From assembly GCA_029866025.1 (NCBI GenBank), contig JARXAD010000001.1, positions 62,001-126,000 on the forward strand: 64,000 nucleotides of DNA. The letters are read 5' to 3'. A program made the translations under genes and the position numbers. Numbering within the stretch: position 1 is the first letter of the stretch; each line of letters begins with the position of its first letter. This DNA is from Vampirovibrionales bacterium. GTDB lineage: Bacteria > Cyanobacteriota > Vampirovibrionia > Vampirovibrionales > Vampirovibrionaceae. The notes beneath the pieces were generated by a model. That model saw only the letters and a program-made list of their open reading frames with translations. It made no database searches and was not told the origin of the DNA. Positions 1 through 8,943 of this stretch are shown here, piece by piece.

Positions 1-5
1 AAAAT

Positions 6-36
6 GGTCTCGATGGGAGGCGAGACCGCAGTTTTT
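6..36 (+). terminator. Rho-independent terminator of an upstream gene
   Basis: A perfect 7-bp stem (GGTCTCG at 6-12 with CGAGACC at 21-27) is followed after four bases by five T residues. It probably ends a plus-strand gene lying left of the window. The rest of 37-267 shows no gene I can recognise. Confidence 0.5.
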
Positions 37-267
37 GAGGGTGATTTTTTTGAAGAAGGCACGTGAAGACCCTTGCCGTTGTATAAACAGTAAAGATACA
101 AATTGCTTTGGTAGCCGCTACGGTACCCGTCATTATAGTCGGGTTTAAAGTTCGTCTAAATGATGCATAGTAAAGATGAGACGTACCCTTTTAAAATAAG
201 AGGGTTAACTAGGTGTTTCCTTTGTATCTTAGCCAGCCCCCTTGCCAACAGAGAGAATGCTTCTTGT

Positions 268-1545
268 ATGCCCTTTGCCGCCCCCCTTCGTAAAAAAATA
301 GCAGATGACGACAAGATTCTTACCTTGGATGACCGAATTAAGCAGGGTTTGTCAGAATATGGCGCTCAGCAATTTCATGTGGCAAAGGCTACCTTTACCG
401 AGCTTACTCAAGAATATCCTCATTTAAGCGAACTTTGGCTTCAGTTAGGCAATTGTGATTATCGCCTGCGGGCTTATTTGCTGGCTGAAAAAAGCTGGAA
501 AGAATGCTTGCGACTGAACCCTTTGGCTTTGCAAGTGTATATTAACCTGGGCAGCCTATATTACGAGCAAAAAAAATATGAAGAAGCCGAGTACCACTGG
601 AAAGTTGCCTTAAAGATAGACGAAACTCATAAAATGACGTGGTTACGTTTGGGTGATTTGTATAAATTGCAAGGAAATATTGTTAAGTCGTATCAATACC
701 ATATGAAATATGCAGAACTTGCAGGGGAGAAAGATCTAGAGTCTCAGCGGGTAAAGCGTCGTTATGAGCAAGGTTTGGGGGCTTATCAGGCCAACATCCG
801 AATTAGCTATGACTGCATGTACAAAGGCCAACTGGATCATGCTCGTCGGGCTTTTAGCAAAGCCTTTGAATACTACCCAGGCGATGCCAAAGCGTATAAA
901 GCCTATGGGGCCACATTGTACAAGTTAAACCGTATGGATGATGCTGCCCATGCTTATACCCAAGCGGTGGAGTTGGAGCCTAATGACGCCGGCAACTATA
1001 TTAACTTAGGCGTTATTTTGGAAAAACAAGGGCACACCATTGATGCGGCCTGGTGTTACCAGCAAGGTATTACCAAAGGCAAAGACCCAGCTGCTACCCA
1101 AAAACTAGAGCAGCGTGTTAAGCAGCTAACCGCTACGCGGTTTAATGAGAAATTGGTGGATTATTTTTTTAAGGCGCAAGAAGCGATTGTAGAGTTTAAG
1201 CTAATAGAGGCTAGCCGTCGTTTGGGGCGACTGAGAGAAATGGGGCCCCTTACCCAAGTCATTCATGATGAAATACAACATGAATTGACCAAATTAAGTT
1301 TGCTATATAACCCTAAAAAACAAGCGGAGCAGACGTTTTTACAGTTAGGCAATGATGCGTTAAAAGCAAAGCTGGATGATATTACTCTCCACTTTTATGA
1401 ACAATATTTAACCTCGTTTCCCAGTGGAGAAGCGGTGCAAGAGTTGCGCCCAGCGGTGGAACAACTAAAAGAGCGGATTGAGAAAGCGGAAGCAATACGC
1501 CAAGCGGAGCTTGAGCGGACGCGCCCTCGAAAAAAAATCTTTTAG
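268..1545 (+). CDS. TPR-repeat protein
   Basis: Tetratricopeptide repeats fill most of the protein, with typical helical pairs such as LWLQLGNCDYRLRAYLLAEK followed by a Pro-bearing turn, in about eight units. TPRs are protein-binding scaffolds, so no enzymatic role can be claimed. The reading frame is open from an ATG at 160, but the first 36 residues of that version look non-coding in character. I prefer the ATG at 268 (MPFAAPLRKK), which has a weak purine-rich stretch upstream; the true start is uncertain. No signal peptide or membrane segment is evident from this start. It stands alone and converges on the membrane-protein gene at 1556. Confidence 0.8.
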   Translation: MPFAAPLRKKIADDDKILTLDDRIKQGLSEYGAQQFHVAKATFTELTQEYPHLSELWLQLGNCDYRLRAYLLAEKSWKECLRLNPLALQVYINLGSLYYEQKKYEEAEYHWKVALKIDETHKMTWLRLGDLYKLQGNIVKSYQYHMKYAELAGEKDLESQRVKRRYEQGLGAYQANIRISYDCMYKGQLDHARRAFSKAFEYYPGDAKAYKAYGATLYKLNRMDDAAHAYTQAVELEPNDAGNYINLGVILEKQGHTIDAAWCYQQGITKGKDPAATQKLEQRVKQLTATRFNEKLVDYFFKAQEAIVEFKLIEASRRLGRLREMGPLTQVIHDEIQHELTKLSLLYNPKKQAEQTFLQLGNDALKAKLDDITLHFYEQYLTSFPSGEAVQELRPAVEQLKERIEKAEAIRQAELERTRPRKKIF

Positions 1546-1555
1546 CGGGCTGTGT

Positions 1556-3070
1556 TTAAGCCTCGGTGTGTTGTAGCCCATAGGCCATAAGCAACAGCGC
1601 TGCCTCTAAGCCTAGTCCTACCGCCAGTATCCACAATAACCCATAGCTATTGCCTAGCGCTGTGGCAGGAATGAGCAAGCCGACTGTGGCCCAAAAACTA
1701 ACCACAGTAGCGATCGTAGGCCAATGACCCAGGGCTTCGATAATAGCCAAATCTTTATTGGACGTGTGTTGTTCTGGCTGAGATAGCAATACCCACCGCA
1801 GTATGCGAAGCCCAACCTGGCCCAATTGAAGCCCAACCAGCCATAACCAAAGGGTTTGAGCAAGGCCAACTTGTGTGGGCAATACCCACTGCAATATCCA
1901 TGTTAAGGGTAGTAAAATAAGGACCGCTCCAAGCAGTACCATGGTGGCCCAGCGAATCACAGGAAACCAAGCGGTTTTCCATGGTGTTACAGGGGCTTCC
2001 TTAGTATCCTCAATGTTTATGTTGAGTATGCCTGAAAATTCTTGTGGAAAGGCCCAAGGGTAAAACTGCCGTAGGCTGCTAGTTAAGCCTAAGGCTAACT
2101 GTTGTGCAACACCCAAAACCCCAGCAGTGCCGGGTCCTATCCAGCAAGCTGCTACCACCACAAATCCTCCTTGCCGTAGCCACTCATTTAGGGCGGCAAT
2201 TTTACGGCCTTTGCTGTATTGCCTGTGTTGTTGCCACACCCCATCCACACGCTGAGAATCCATATGGACGACCCCTACCAGCGCTAAACCCGCCAACAGT
2301 TGTAAAACCAAACTTAATACCGAAACCCAAGCCACAAGTGCCAAGCTAATACCACCCATTAACAAGCTAAGGGCAAGCAATAAAACAACTTCGGTTACCC
2401 GAGCACTGGCGATAAGGCGACGCTGGTAAGATTCGATGCCAATGAGTTGTTGAACAAGTGCCACACAGGGCACCAGCAAAATCATGGTAGAAATGCCAAT
2501 GATGCACGGGCCATCCCAAGGGGATTTAAAGCCAAATACCCAAATTAGTTGCCCTGCCAATAAAATGCCTGCCCCTAGTAGCGTTGCTCTTGCTAGCAAT
2601 AACAGCAAGGCGCCTCGGTATTGGTAACAGGCTTCATCAGCCATACCGTTTTTATACAGTCCGGGCATTAAATGCCTGGCCGGTTCGTGCAATACGGGCT
2701 CTTGAAGCGCTTGCCACCCTGCTGCAAGGGTGCGGGCTACCCACCACCAACCTAAGCCAGCCAGGCCCAGTCCTGTCCACCAAAGGGCTAGTAAAATCCC
2801 GTCCAATAGTAGCTTCGCTAGAGCTTCCATAGCGTTTGAAATAGGCCAAACCGGTTTCCATTGCTCCTTTAAAGACTCTTTATCGAGGTGTCCTACCCAT
2901 TGGCATGCTTCTTCCCATTGCTCTTTTGCAAAAGGAAGGACCCGAGAAGAATAGTTTGAAAAATTTGAGGCAAGCCTCTGATACCAAGGCTTGAGGGGGG
3001 GCGATGCAGGCAGCCCGTCTGAAGCAGAAGGATCGTCGTCAAGGCTTGAATATTGAGAGGGGTCCGTCAT
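1556..3070 (-). CDS. polytopic membrane protein of unknown function
   Basis: I do not recognise the family. The protein has a hydrophilic N-terminal stretch of about 75 residues rich in Ser, Pro and Asp, then roughly ten hydrophobic segments. These include LLALWWTGLGLAGLGWWWVA, a run near the middle around LLLALSLLMGGISLALVAWV, and a last one at the C-terminus. It is therefore an integral inner-membrane protein. The N-terminus may start at a TTG six codons earlier (3088); the ATG at 3070 is chosen because it is the stronger codon, and neither has a clear ribosome-binding site. It is divergent from purM, with about 200 bp between them. Confidence 0.75.
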   Translation of the reverse strand: MTDPSQYSSLDDDPSASDGLPASPPLKPWYQRLASNFSNYSSRVLPFAKEQWEEACQWVGHLDKESLKEQWKPVWPISNAMEALAKLLLDGILLALWWTGLGLAGLGWWWVARTLAAGWQALQEPVLHEPARHLMPGLYKNGMADEACYQYRGALLLLLARATLLGAGILLAGQLIWVFGFKSPWDGPCIIGISTMILLVPCVALVQQLIGIESYQRRLIASARVTEVVLLLALSLLMGGISLALVAWVSVLSLVLQLLAGLALVGVVHMDSQRVDGVWQQHRQYSKGRKIAALNEWLRQGGFVVVAACWIGPGTAGVLGVAQQLALGLTSSLRQFYPWAFPQEFSGILNINIEDTKEAPVTPWKTAWFPVIRWATMVLLGAVLILLPLTWILQWVLPTQVGLAQTLWLWLVGLQLGQVGLRILRWVLLSQPEQHTSNKDLAIIEALGHWPTIATVVSFWATVGLLIPATALGNSYGLLWILAVGLGLEAALLLMAYGLQHTEA

Positions 3071-3273
3071 GGGAATCTTACTATCCAAATAAATTGGCCA
3101 TAAGGCTGGCTAAGTGACATTGGTAGCAGGTCACTCTGGCAAGGCAGGGTAACACAATCCACAGCTGACCGGCTACGGTTTTAACTGTCAGCCCTACGTT
3201 TTTACGACGGTTTTGGCTACAATGGTGGATAAAAGTGCTTGTACACGTCAAAAACAACGATTAGGGAGCTACC

Positions 3274-4353
3274 ATGACCACTGTTTTGTCTGAGACTCCT
3301 CATTCTGCCGATGCGTATCGGGCTGCAGGAGTGGATTTAGACGCCGCCAATGCTGTTGTGGGCATTGCCAAAAAATCGGCCCAAACAACGCGTCAGCCGT
3401 GGGGGGCATTGTCTTCCATTGGCGGGTTTAGTGGTGGATTTGTCATTCCCGAAGGCTACAAAAAACCCGTATTACTGGCCGCCTGCGATGGGGTGGGCAC
3501 TAAACTAGCCTTAGCCGGCGAATGCAAGGATTACTCCACTGTCGGCATTGATTTGGTGGCGATGAGTGTCAATGACCTTGTTGTTAGCGGTGGTCAACCC
3601 TTGGTATTTCTGGATTATGTGGCCACGGGAAAATTAGACTTGGCCGCCCTAGAAACCTTGCTAGAAAGCGTAGCAGAAGGCTGCCGTCAAAGCGGTTGCC
3701 AATTGATCGGTGGCGAAACCGCCGAAATGCCCGGATTTTACGCCGAAGGTCATGTGGATGTGGCCGGGTTTTGCGTGGGTGTGGTGGAAGCCACGCATCA
3801 ATTGCCCAATTTGTCTGCCTTAAAACCTGGCGACGCTGTTATTGGCTTAAGGAGCAATGGTTTACATAGCAATGGCTACAGCTTAGCCCGTCATATATTG
3901 GCTGAAAAGCAAATACCTCTTTCCTTTATTCCAGAACACTGGGAACAAACCATCAGCGAGTCTTTGCTCGCGCCAACCAAAATTTATGTAAAGCCCGTAT
4001 TGGAAGCATTAACCCAGCACCGCCCAACCATTCGGGCGATGGCCCACATTACAGGAGGTGGGCTAACCGACAACATCCCCCGCGTATTACCTAACGAATT
4101 AGGCGTCGAGCTACATCCCGCAACATGGGACAAACCACCCATTATGGCGTGGTTACAGCAGCAAGCCCAATTGGATGACGCCACCGTCTTTCACACCTGG
4201 AACGGCGGCATTGGATTTGTATTGATTGTGGGGGTTTCTGAAGCGAAAGCTATCATAAGCACCCTACAGCAGGCGGATGCATCGTTATCTCCCCGGATCA
4301 TTGGTTCGGTAGTTAATAAAGTGGACAATGGCCCTAGCGTAAGCTATGTCTAA
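3274..4353 (+). CDS. purM: phosphoribosylformylglycinamidine cyclo-ligase
   Basis: PurM (AIR synthetase) closes the imidazole ring of formylglycinamidine ribotide with ATP to give aminoimidazole ribotide, step five of purine synthesis in the cytosol. The 359-residue length is normal. Family motifs are visible: AACDGVGTKLALA near residue 70, the loop with DLVAMSVNDLVV, GGETAEMPGFY near residue 150 and the C-terminal AHITGGGLTDNIPR. The start is backed by AGGGAGCT just upstream of the ATG. It overlaps purN by 8 bp, so the two are co-transcribed and probably translationally coupled. Confidence 0.97.
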   Translation: MTTVLSETPHSADAYRAAGVDLDAANAVVGIAKKSAQTTRQPWGALSSIGGFSGGFVIPEGYKKPVLLAACDGVGTKLALAGECKDYSTVGIDLVAMSVNDLVVSGGQPLVFLDYVATGKLDLAALETLLESVAEGCRQSGCQLIGGETAEMPGFYAEGHVDVAGFCVGVVEATHQLPNLSALKPGDAVIGLRSNGLHSNGYSLARHILAEKQIPLSFIPEHWEQTISESLLAPTKIYVKPVLEALTQHRPTIRAMAHITGGGLTDNIPRVLPNELGVELHPATWDKPPIMAWLQQQAQLDDATVFHTWNGGIGFVLIVGVSEAKAIISTLQQADASLSPRIIGSVVNKVDNGPSVSYV

Positions 4354-4975
4354 CGATAGTAAAGAACAGCAACCTTTGCGTTTAGGCATTTTAGCCTCAG
4401 GGCGGGGCAGCAACGCGCAGGCCATTCATGCCGTCATTCAGTCGGGAGCGCTGCTATCGGTTTCCATTGCTGCAATTGCCAGTAATAAAAAAAACGCCCC
4501 TGTTTTGGCTTGGGCTGAAGACACACGCTTGCCATGCGAAGCCTTTGATAACAAAGACTTCCAAAGCCGAGAGCTTCAAGAGGCCTCTATCATCAAGTAT
4601 TTTAAGAATCAAGGTGTAAACTTGGTGGTACTTGCAGGGTATATGCGCATTGTCTCTCCCGATTTTATTGAGGCTTTTGGTGGCCAAGTGCTCAATATCC
4701 ATCCCAGCTTACTGCCCAAGCACGGTGGCCCTGGTATGGTGGGTCATAAAGTCCACAGCGCTGTTTTAGCGGCAGGCGATACTGAAAGTGGCTGTACTGT
4801 CCATTGGGTAACCCCCACCGTGGATGGCGGACCCATTGTATGGCAGGAGCGGGTACCCGTTCTCCCTGGTGATAACCCCGATACCTTGGCTGCCCGTGTG
4901 TTGGCTGCCGAACACCAGGCGTATCCGTTGTCGCTTCAACAGCTGGCCTCTCAGCCGTATGCCTTTGCCCTATAA
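4346..4975 (+). CDS. purN: phosphoribosylglycinamide formyltransferase
   Basis: PurN transfers the formyl group of 10-formyltetrahydrofolate to glycinamide ribonucleotide, step three of purine synthesis. At 209 residues it has normal length. It shows the N-terminal phosphate-binding motif LASGRGSNAQAI, the catalytic region LNIHPSLLPKHGG (conserved Asn and His) and the D-x-GPI segment VDGGPIVWQ. The start codon lies inside the 3' end of purM, giving a two-gene purine operon. Another gene follows within 60 bp. Confidence 0.96.
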   Translation: MSNDSKEQQPLRLGILASGRGSNAQAIHAVIQSGALLSVSIAAIASNKKNAPVLAWAEDTRLPCEAFDNKDFQSRELQEASIIKYFKNQGVNLVVLAGYMRIVSPDFIEAFGGQVLNIHPSLLPKHGGPGMVGHKVHSAVLAAGDTESGCTVHWVTPTVDGGPIVWQERVPVLPGDNPDTLAARVLAAEHQAYPLSLQQLASQPYAFAL

Positions 4976-5031
4976 TGGCACTTTCACTCAACTTTTTTGT
5001 TCATTAAGCTTTGTTGCGCAAAGGTGCTGCC

Positions 5032-5730
5032 TTGAATTGCTCCCCTTACTCATTGGTCGCTTCTAAAAGAACTACTTCCATACTGGTGTTGGTTTCGTTA
5101 TGCGGTGGCCTAGTCCTTTCGATTACAGGCTGCGGTTGGCAAGAGCTCATGGAGCAATCCACCGCCCTTAATGGAACCCCCTTCGCCTATCGTAAATCGG
5201 TGGCAGAGTTAAACCAAAAAGCGGCCGACTTATTGCAACAAGGCGATGCCGCCGGTGCCGTCACCCGTTTGGAAGCTGCCCGCGACTTGGCCCCCAATGA
5301 CTCTGGGATTTTATACAACCTGGCCATTGCCACCAGTAACTGGGCCGGCAGTCAGCCGGAAAAAACCCCTCAAGCCATTGAACTACTGGAACAGTTTGCC
5401 AAACAACACCCCAACGACGGGCGCTTTCTGAAAGTCGTCCAATCGCTAGCGGTGCTGTACGAGCGCGAAGCCAACCGTATTGGCGCCATCTTGGATCCTG
5501 AAAACACCACCAATGACGACGGCACCAAAAAGCAGCTCTTCACGGCACTTCAAAAAACTGAACAACAAGCTCTGCAGGTTACGTATACGCAAAAGGCCAT
5601 CCGGTGCTACCAAACTCTAAAAGAGCGGGGGGATGCCAACCCCATAATTGATGAAAGCATTGCCTTGCTCGAAAAAAAATTAGTGGCCATGCCACTTCCA
5701 GGCAACACGCCACAAGGAGCTGCCCAATGA
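5032..5730 (+). CDS. TPR-containing lipoprotein
   Basis: The N-terminus has basic residues, a hydrophobic core (ILVLVSLCGGLVLSI) and a lipobox LSITGC. The mature protein should therefore start with a lipidated Cys and sit in the envelope. Behind it are TPR-like helices (LNQKAADLLQQGDAAGAV, LAPNDSGILYNLAIA). The frame is open from a TTG at 5011, but AAAGGTG lies seven bases before the TTG at 5032, which also gives a well-proportioned signal peptide. Its stop codon overlaps the ATG of the following kinase gene by 4 bp, tying it to the envelope/glycan operon. The function is unknown; a scaffold for envelope assembly is a guess. Confidence 0.8.
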   Translation: MNCSPYSLVASKRTTSILVLVSLCGGLVLSITGCGWQELMEQSTALNGTPFAYRKSVAELNQKAADLLQQGDAAGAVTRLEAARDLAPNDSGILYNLAIATSNWAGSQPEKTPQAIELLEQFAKQHPNDGRFLKVVQSLAVLYEREANRIGAILDPENTTNDDGTKKQLFTALQKTEQQALQVTYTQKAIRCYQTLKERGDANPIIDESIALLEKKLVAMPLPGNTPQGAAQ

Positions 5731-6851
5731 CGCCAGTACCCTTACCTCATGCGGAAGCCCTTCGACAACGGTTATCGGAAGCGATTGGTCGTTTAAACAC
5801 GGGCAAGGTATTGGTGGTGGGTGATTTTGCCCTGGATGAAATGGTGTACGGTACCACCGAACGTTTGTCTCGTGAGGCACCGGTACTCATTCTTCACCAT
5901 CACCACACGGATTTGTTGTTGGGTGCCGGTAGTAACGCCGCCCACAACGTAGCAGCCTTGGGCGCCCACACTACCCATGTGGCTGGCGTGTGCGGTAACG
6001 ACGCCTACCAGCACCACTTACTGGAAGCTCTCCATCAGGCTGGGGTTCAATCCAGTGGTTTGGTAATGGATGCCAGTCGGCCTACCACCACCAAAACCCG
6101 TATCTCAGGCATGGCCAACCATTCTGTCACGCAGCAAATGGTGCGCATTGATCGCGAATCCCGCCAACCCCTTTCGTCCAGCGTAGAAGCCGAGCTGCTA
6201 GACAATCTTTCCACGCTGGCACCTCATATCAATGCCTTGCTGCTGTCCGATTACGGCTTGGGGGTGATGACCCCCGCGGTAATTGCCCACTGCCAGCAGC
6301 TAGCCAAAGACTACCATTTGCTTCTTAGCGCTGATTCTCATCAACCCCTCAAGCTGTTTGCAGGGGCCACCGTTGTTACCCCCAACCAGCCGGAAGCCGA
6401 AGCCAACGTGGGACACGATCTCAACACCTGGTTCGACCGTTTCCGAGGCGGTAAGTCTTTGCTCACCCAAACCGGTGTGCAGCATGTTCTGATGACCCTG
6501 GGTGGCGATGGCATGCTGTTGTGCCACCGAGATGGCGAGACCTTATTGGGTACCGTTATTCCCGTATTCAACCGTAGTGATGTGTTTGACGTGACCGGTG
6601 CCGGCGATACCGTTATTGCCACCCTCACTTTGGCTCTGGCTACGGGGGCATCCTTGGTGGAAGCCGCTGTGTTGGGCAATTTGGCCGCCAGCATTGTGGT
6701 TAAAAAATACGGTACCGCCGTCACCTCTGTCCACGAGCTGCAAGAAGCCCTAAATCAATTGTCAGCCGAGTTGCTAAATCGTATTACTACTCGCACATTG
6801 GAGGAGTGGCAGTCCAATGTTAGCGAGGCCCCGGTTTTAGTGGCAAATTAG
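5727..6851 (+). CDS. PfkB-family sugar kinase, RfaE1/HldE N-domain type
   Basis: This is a ribokinase-fold carbohydrate kinase closest to the kinase domain of HldE/RfaE, which phosphorylates D-glycero-D-manno-heptose 7-phosphate at C1 for LPS heptose. Visible motifs are VVGDFALDEMVYG with SREAPV near residues 30-55, the GAGSNAAHNVAALGA substrate loop, LLLSDYGLGV near residue 172 and the catalytic anion hole VTGAGDTV near residue 291. The cytidylyl/adenylyltransferase domain of bifunctional HldE is absent, so it would be a monofunctional RfaE1. The neighbouring GT9 genes fit heptose use. Substrate identity is inferred from the family only. Confidence 0.88.
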   Translation: MTPVPLPHAEALRQRLSEAIGRLNTGKVLVVGDFALDEMVYGTTERLSREAPVLILHHHHTDLLLGAGSNAAHNVAALGAHTTHVAGVCGNDAYQHHLLEALHQAGVQSSGLVMDASRPTTTKTRISGMANHSVTQQMVRIDRESRQPLSSSVEAELLDNLSTLAPHINALLLSDYGLGVMTPAVIAHCQQLAKDYHLLLSADSHQPLKLFAGATVVTPNQPEAEANVGHDLNTWFDRFRGGKSLLTQTGVQHVLMTLGGDGMLLCHRDGETLLGTVIPVFNRSDVFDVTGAGDTVIATLTLALATGASLVEAAVLGNLAASIVVKKYGTAVTSVHELQEALNQLSAELLNRITTRTLEEWQSNVSEAPVLVAN

Positions 6852-6904
6852 CTCATCTTTATTCTGTGTGTTTGGATAATTGAATTGTTGGAGACTCACT
6901 TCTT

Positions 6905-7447
6905 ATGGCATTACTGGATAACGACGGTCGTCTCTGGAGTAAGCTTCACTGGCTAGATGCCCTCATACTGGCGGGCCTTGTGTTGGCCGTGGTGGGTGTG
7001 GTGGCGGTAAAGTTGGGTAGCCATAAAACCGCTCAACAAGCATCGGGGGAAGAATCGGTACCCGTTAAAGTAACGGTGGCGTTGGATCGGGTGCAATCGG
7101 CTCATGTGGATACGGTCTTTACGCCAGGCCAGGAATTGGATCTCACCATCCGTAATCGCCCACGGGGTAAAGTGACGCTCACATCCTTTGTGGTGCGACG
7201 CCCTAAAGCATTGGTATACAGCCCCGGCGGCAAAGGGTATCAATGGATTGCCGATATCAATCGCCCCGATGAAGCCAACGTGATTGTGACCTTTAAAGAC
7301 ACGGCCAGTACCAGTGATGATGGTTACGTGGCCAAAGGAATTAAGTTAAAAGCAGGGCTGCATGTCACGGTAGAAGACGAAGACGCCTTGTATCAAGGCA
7401 CCTTGGTGGGTATTGAAGCCAGTTCAATTCCATCATCGGCTCATTAA
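6905..7447 (+). CDS. DUF4330 family membrane-anchored protein
   Basis: The start MALLDNDGRLWSKLHWLDA followed by a single transmembrane helix (LILAGLVLAVVGVVAV) is the signature of DUF4330. As I recall, this family is common in Cyanobacteria and relatives and has no assigned function. The remaining 130 residues form a beta-rich soluble domain that would face the periplasm. GGAG lies upstream of the ATG. It sits between the RfaE1-like kinase and the IctB-like gene with 2 bp to the latter, so it probably acts in the same envelope/glycan process. Confidence 0.82.
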   Translation: MALLDNDGRLWSKLHWLDALILAGLVLAVVGVVAVKLGSHKTAQQASGEESVPVKVTVALDRVQSAHVDTVFTPGQELDLTIRNRPRGKVTLTSFVVRRPKALVYSPGGKGYQWIADINRPDEANVIVTFKDTASTSDDGYVAKGIKLKAGLHVTVEDEDALYQGTLVGIEASSIPSSAH

Positions 7448-7449
7448 GC

Positions 7450-8943
7450 ATGGCGCTGGGACAACTTCAACGCACATTTGCAGGCTCTCAGTATTTACAA
7501 CAACTGAGATTGCTACCGCAAAGCTTTTCCCTTTCTAACAGTCAACTGGTTAAAGCCGCGGCAGGACTTTGGGACAAGCTGCACCCTTCTTCTAGCTGTG
7601 TGGTGCAGTGGTTACAGATCTTGGGGGAAAGCCCCGCTGGCTGGCTGTTGGTATTGGCCGCCTTTTGGGTGCTGTCTCAGTGCGTAGAAACCGGTTTGCT
7701 GGGGGCTGCTTCTTTGGCTTTAAGTGGTTTGGCATTATTGGCTTGCATTTTTACGCCTGCCAAATCCTTAAAACTCACATCTGTAGATGGCTGGATCATC
7801 GCTTACGGACTCACCGCTCTGGTGGCTTGTGGGTTTTCGTCCGTTCAGCCGGAAAGCCTTTCTGGGTTCTTTAAAGTAGCCGTCATGCTCATCGCTTGGT
7901 TGGGGTTTCGTAGCCTTTTCGGACGGTTTCCGGTGCTCATTGGCTGGACATTAGGGATTTGGGCTTTGTCGGGTGGGGCTCAGGCTGTGGTGGCTTGGCA
8001 GCAGCTTCATAGCACATCCATGGAGGCCTTGGCCACGTGGCAAGATCCCTCGTTGGATGCCAGCTTACAACTCACCCGCGTGTACGGCACCTTACCGCCT
8101 TTTAACCCCAATTTGCTGGCAGGGTTTCTCATTCCTTGCCTGGGCGCCAGCCTAGGCCTGTGGGGCTGGCAGCTGTCAGAGATGAAAACCACCGCACTTG
8201 TTTCTTGGGGTCGAATTTCTGTTTTGACTATCTTGACTTTATTGACAGCATGGGCCTTGGTGGCCACCGGATCTCGGGGGGGATATTTAGCTTTAGCAGC
8301 CATTGGAATTACCTTTGTGGCGGGCAGTGGTCATCTTATCTTTCGGGGAGAAGCCACTCCCAACACGCCCATCCTCAAGCGCTTGTGGGCCTGGGGCATT
8401 GCCTTGGTGGTACTGAGTGTGGCGGCTTTGCTCTTAAAATCGGAAAAAATTATGGCTCGCTTGGCAAGTATTGGTGCGGGTGCCGATGACAGTAGCATTG
8501 CCTACCGCTTCCACGTCTATCAATCGGCGTGGCGCATGATACAAGACCACTGGCTGACCGGCATTGGCCCTGGAAACCTCACCTTTGAAGCCGTGTATGG
8601 CTTTTACATGGCCCCCGGCATTTTTGCCTTGGGTTGCTACAGTGTTCCGCTGGAAGTATGGGTGGAACACGGTATTGTTGGCTTAATCGCCTTTGCAGGG
8701 CTCTGGATTTCTACGGCTATGGCAGGTTTTTGGGTCATCGATACCCCCGGCATTAAGCCCGAATACCGCTGGTGGGCCGTGGCTTTGTTGGCTATTTGGG
8801 TGGGACAAGGGGTGTATGGCTTGTTTGATACGGTATGGTATCGCCCAGCCGTGCAACTTACCACATGGGCCACGGTTGCGGCCATTGCCGTGCTGGTCTC
8901 GCTAACGCAGCAACCGGCTAACAAAGGACTAGCCCATGACTAA
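7450..8943 (+). CDS. IctB/O-antigen ligase-like membrane protein
   Basis: This polytopic protein of about ten membrane helices has the Wzy_C-type signature: GSRGGYLALAA in the middle, then a conserved C-terminal part. I recognise it as close to cyanobacterial IctB from the run IGPGN..F..VY..Y, the block CYSVPLEVWVEHG and the tail GLFDTVWYRP. IctB was first described as involved in inorganic carbon uptake, but that role is disputed and the family shares its fold with O-antigen ligases and polymerases. The context (heptose-type kinase, GT9) favours a glycan-polymer role. It overlaps the next gene by 8 bp. Confidence 0.85.
   Translation: MALGQLQRTFAGSQYLQQLRLLPQSFSLSNSQLVKAAAGLWDKLHPSSSCVVQWLQILGESPAGWLLVLAAFWVLSQCVETGLLGAASLALSGLALLACIFTPAKSLKLTSVDGWIIAYGLTALVACGFSSVQPESLSGFFKVAVMLIAWLGFRSLFGRFPVLIGWTLGIWALSGGAQAVVAWQQLHSTSMEALATWQDPSLDASLQLTRVYGTLPPFNPNLLAGFLIPCLGASLGLWGWQLSEMKTTALVSWGRISVLTILTLLTAWALVATGSRGGYLALAAIGITFVAGSGHLIFRGEATPNTPILKRLWAWGIALVVLSVAALLLKSEKIMARLASIGAGADDSSIAYRFHVYQSAWRMIQDHWLTGIGPGNLTFEAVYGFYMAPGIFALGCYSVPLEVWVEHGIVGLIAFAGLWISTAMAGFWVIDTPGIKPEYRWWAVALLAIWVGQGVYGLFDTVWYRPAVQLTTWATVAAIAVLVSLTQQPANKGLAHD

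Noticed and set aside
3218-3223. TACAAT as purM promoter
   Set aside because: A plausible -10, but no matching -35 or correct extended motif, so not listed.
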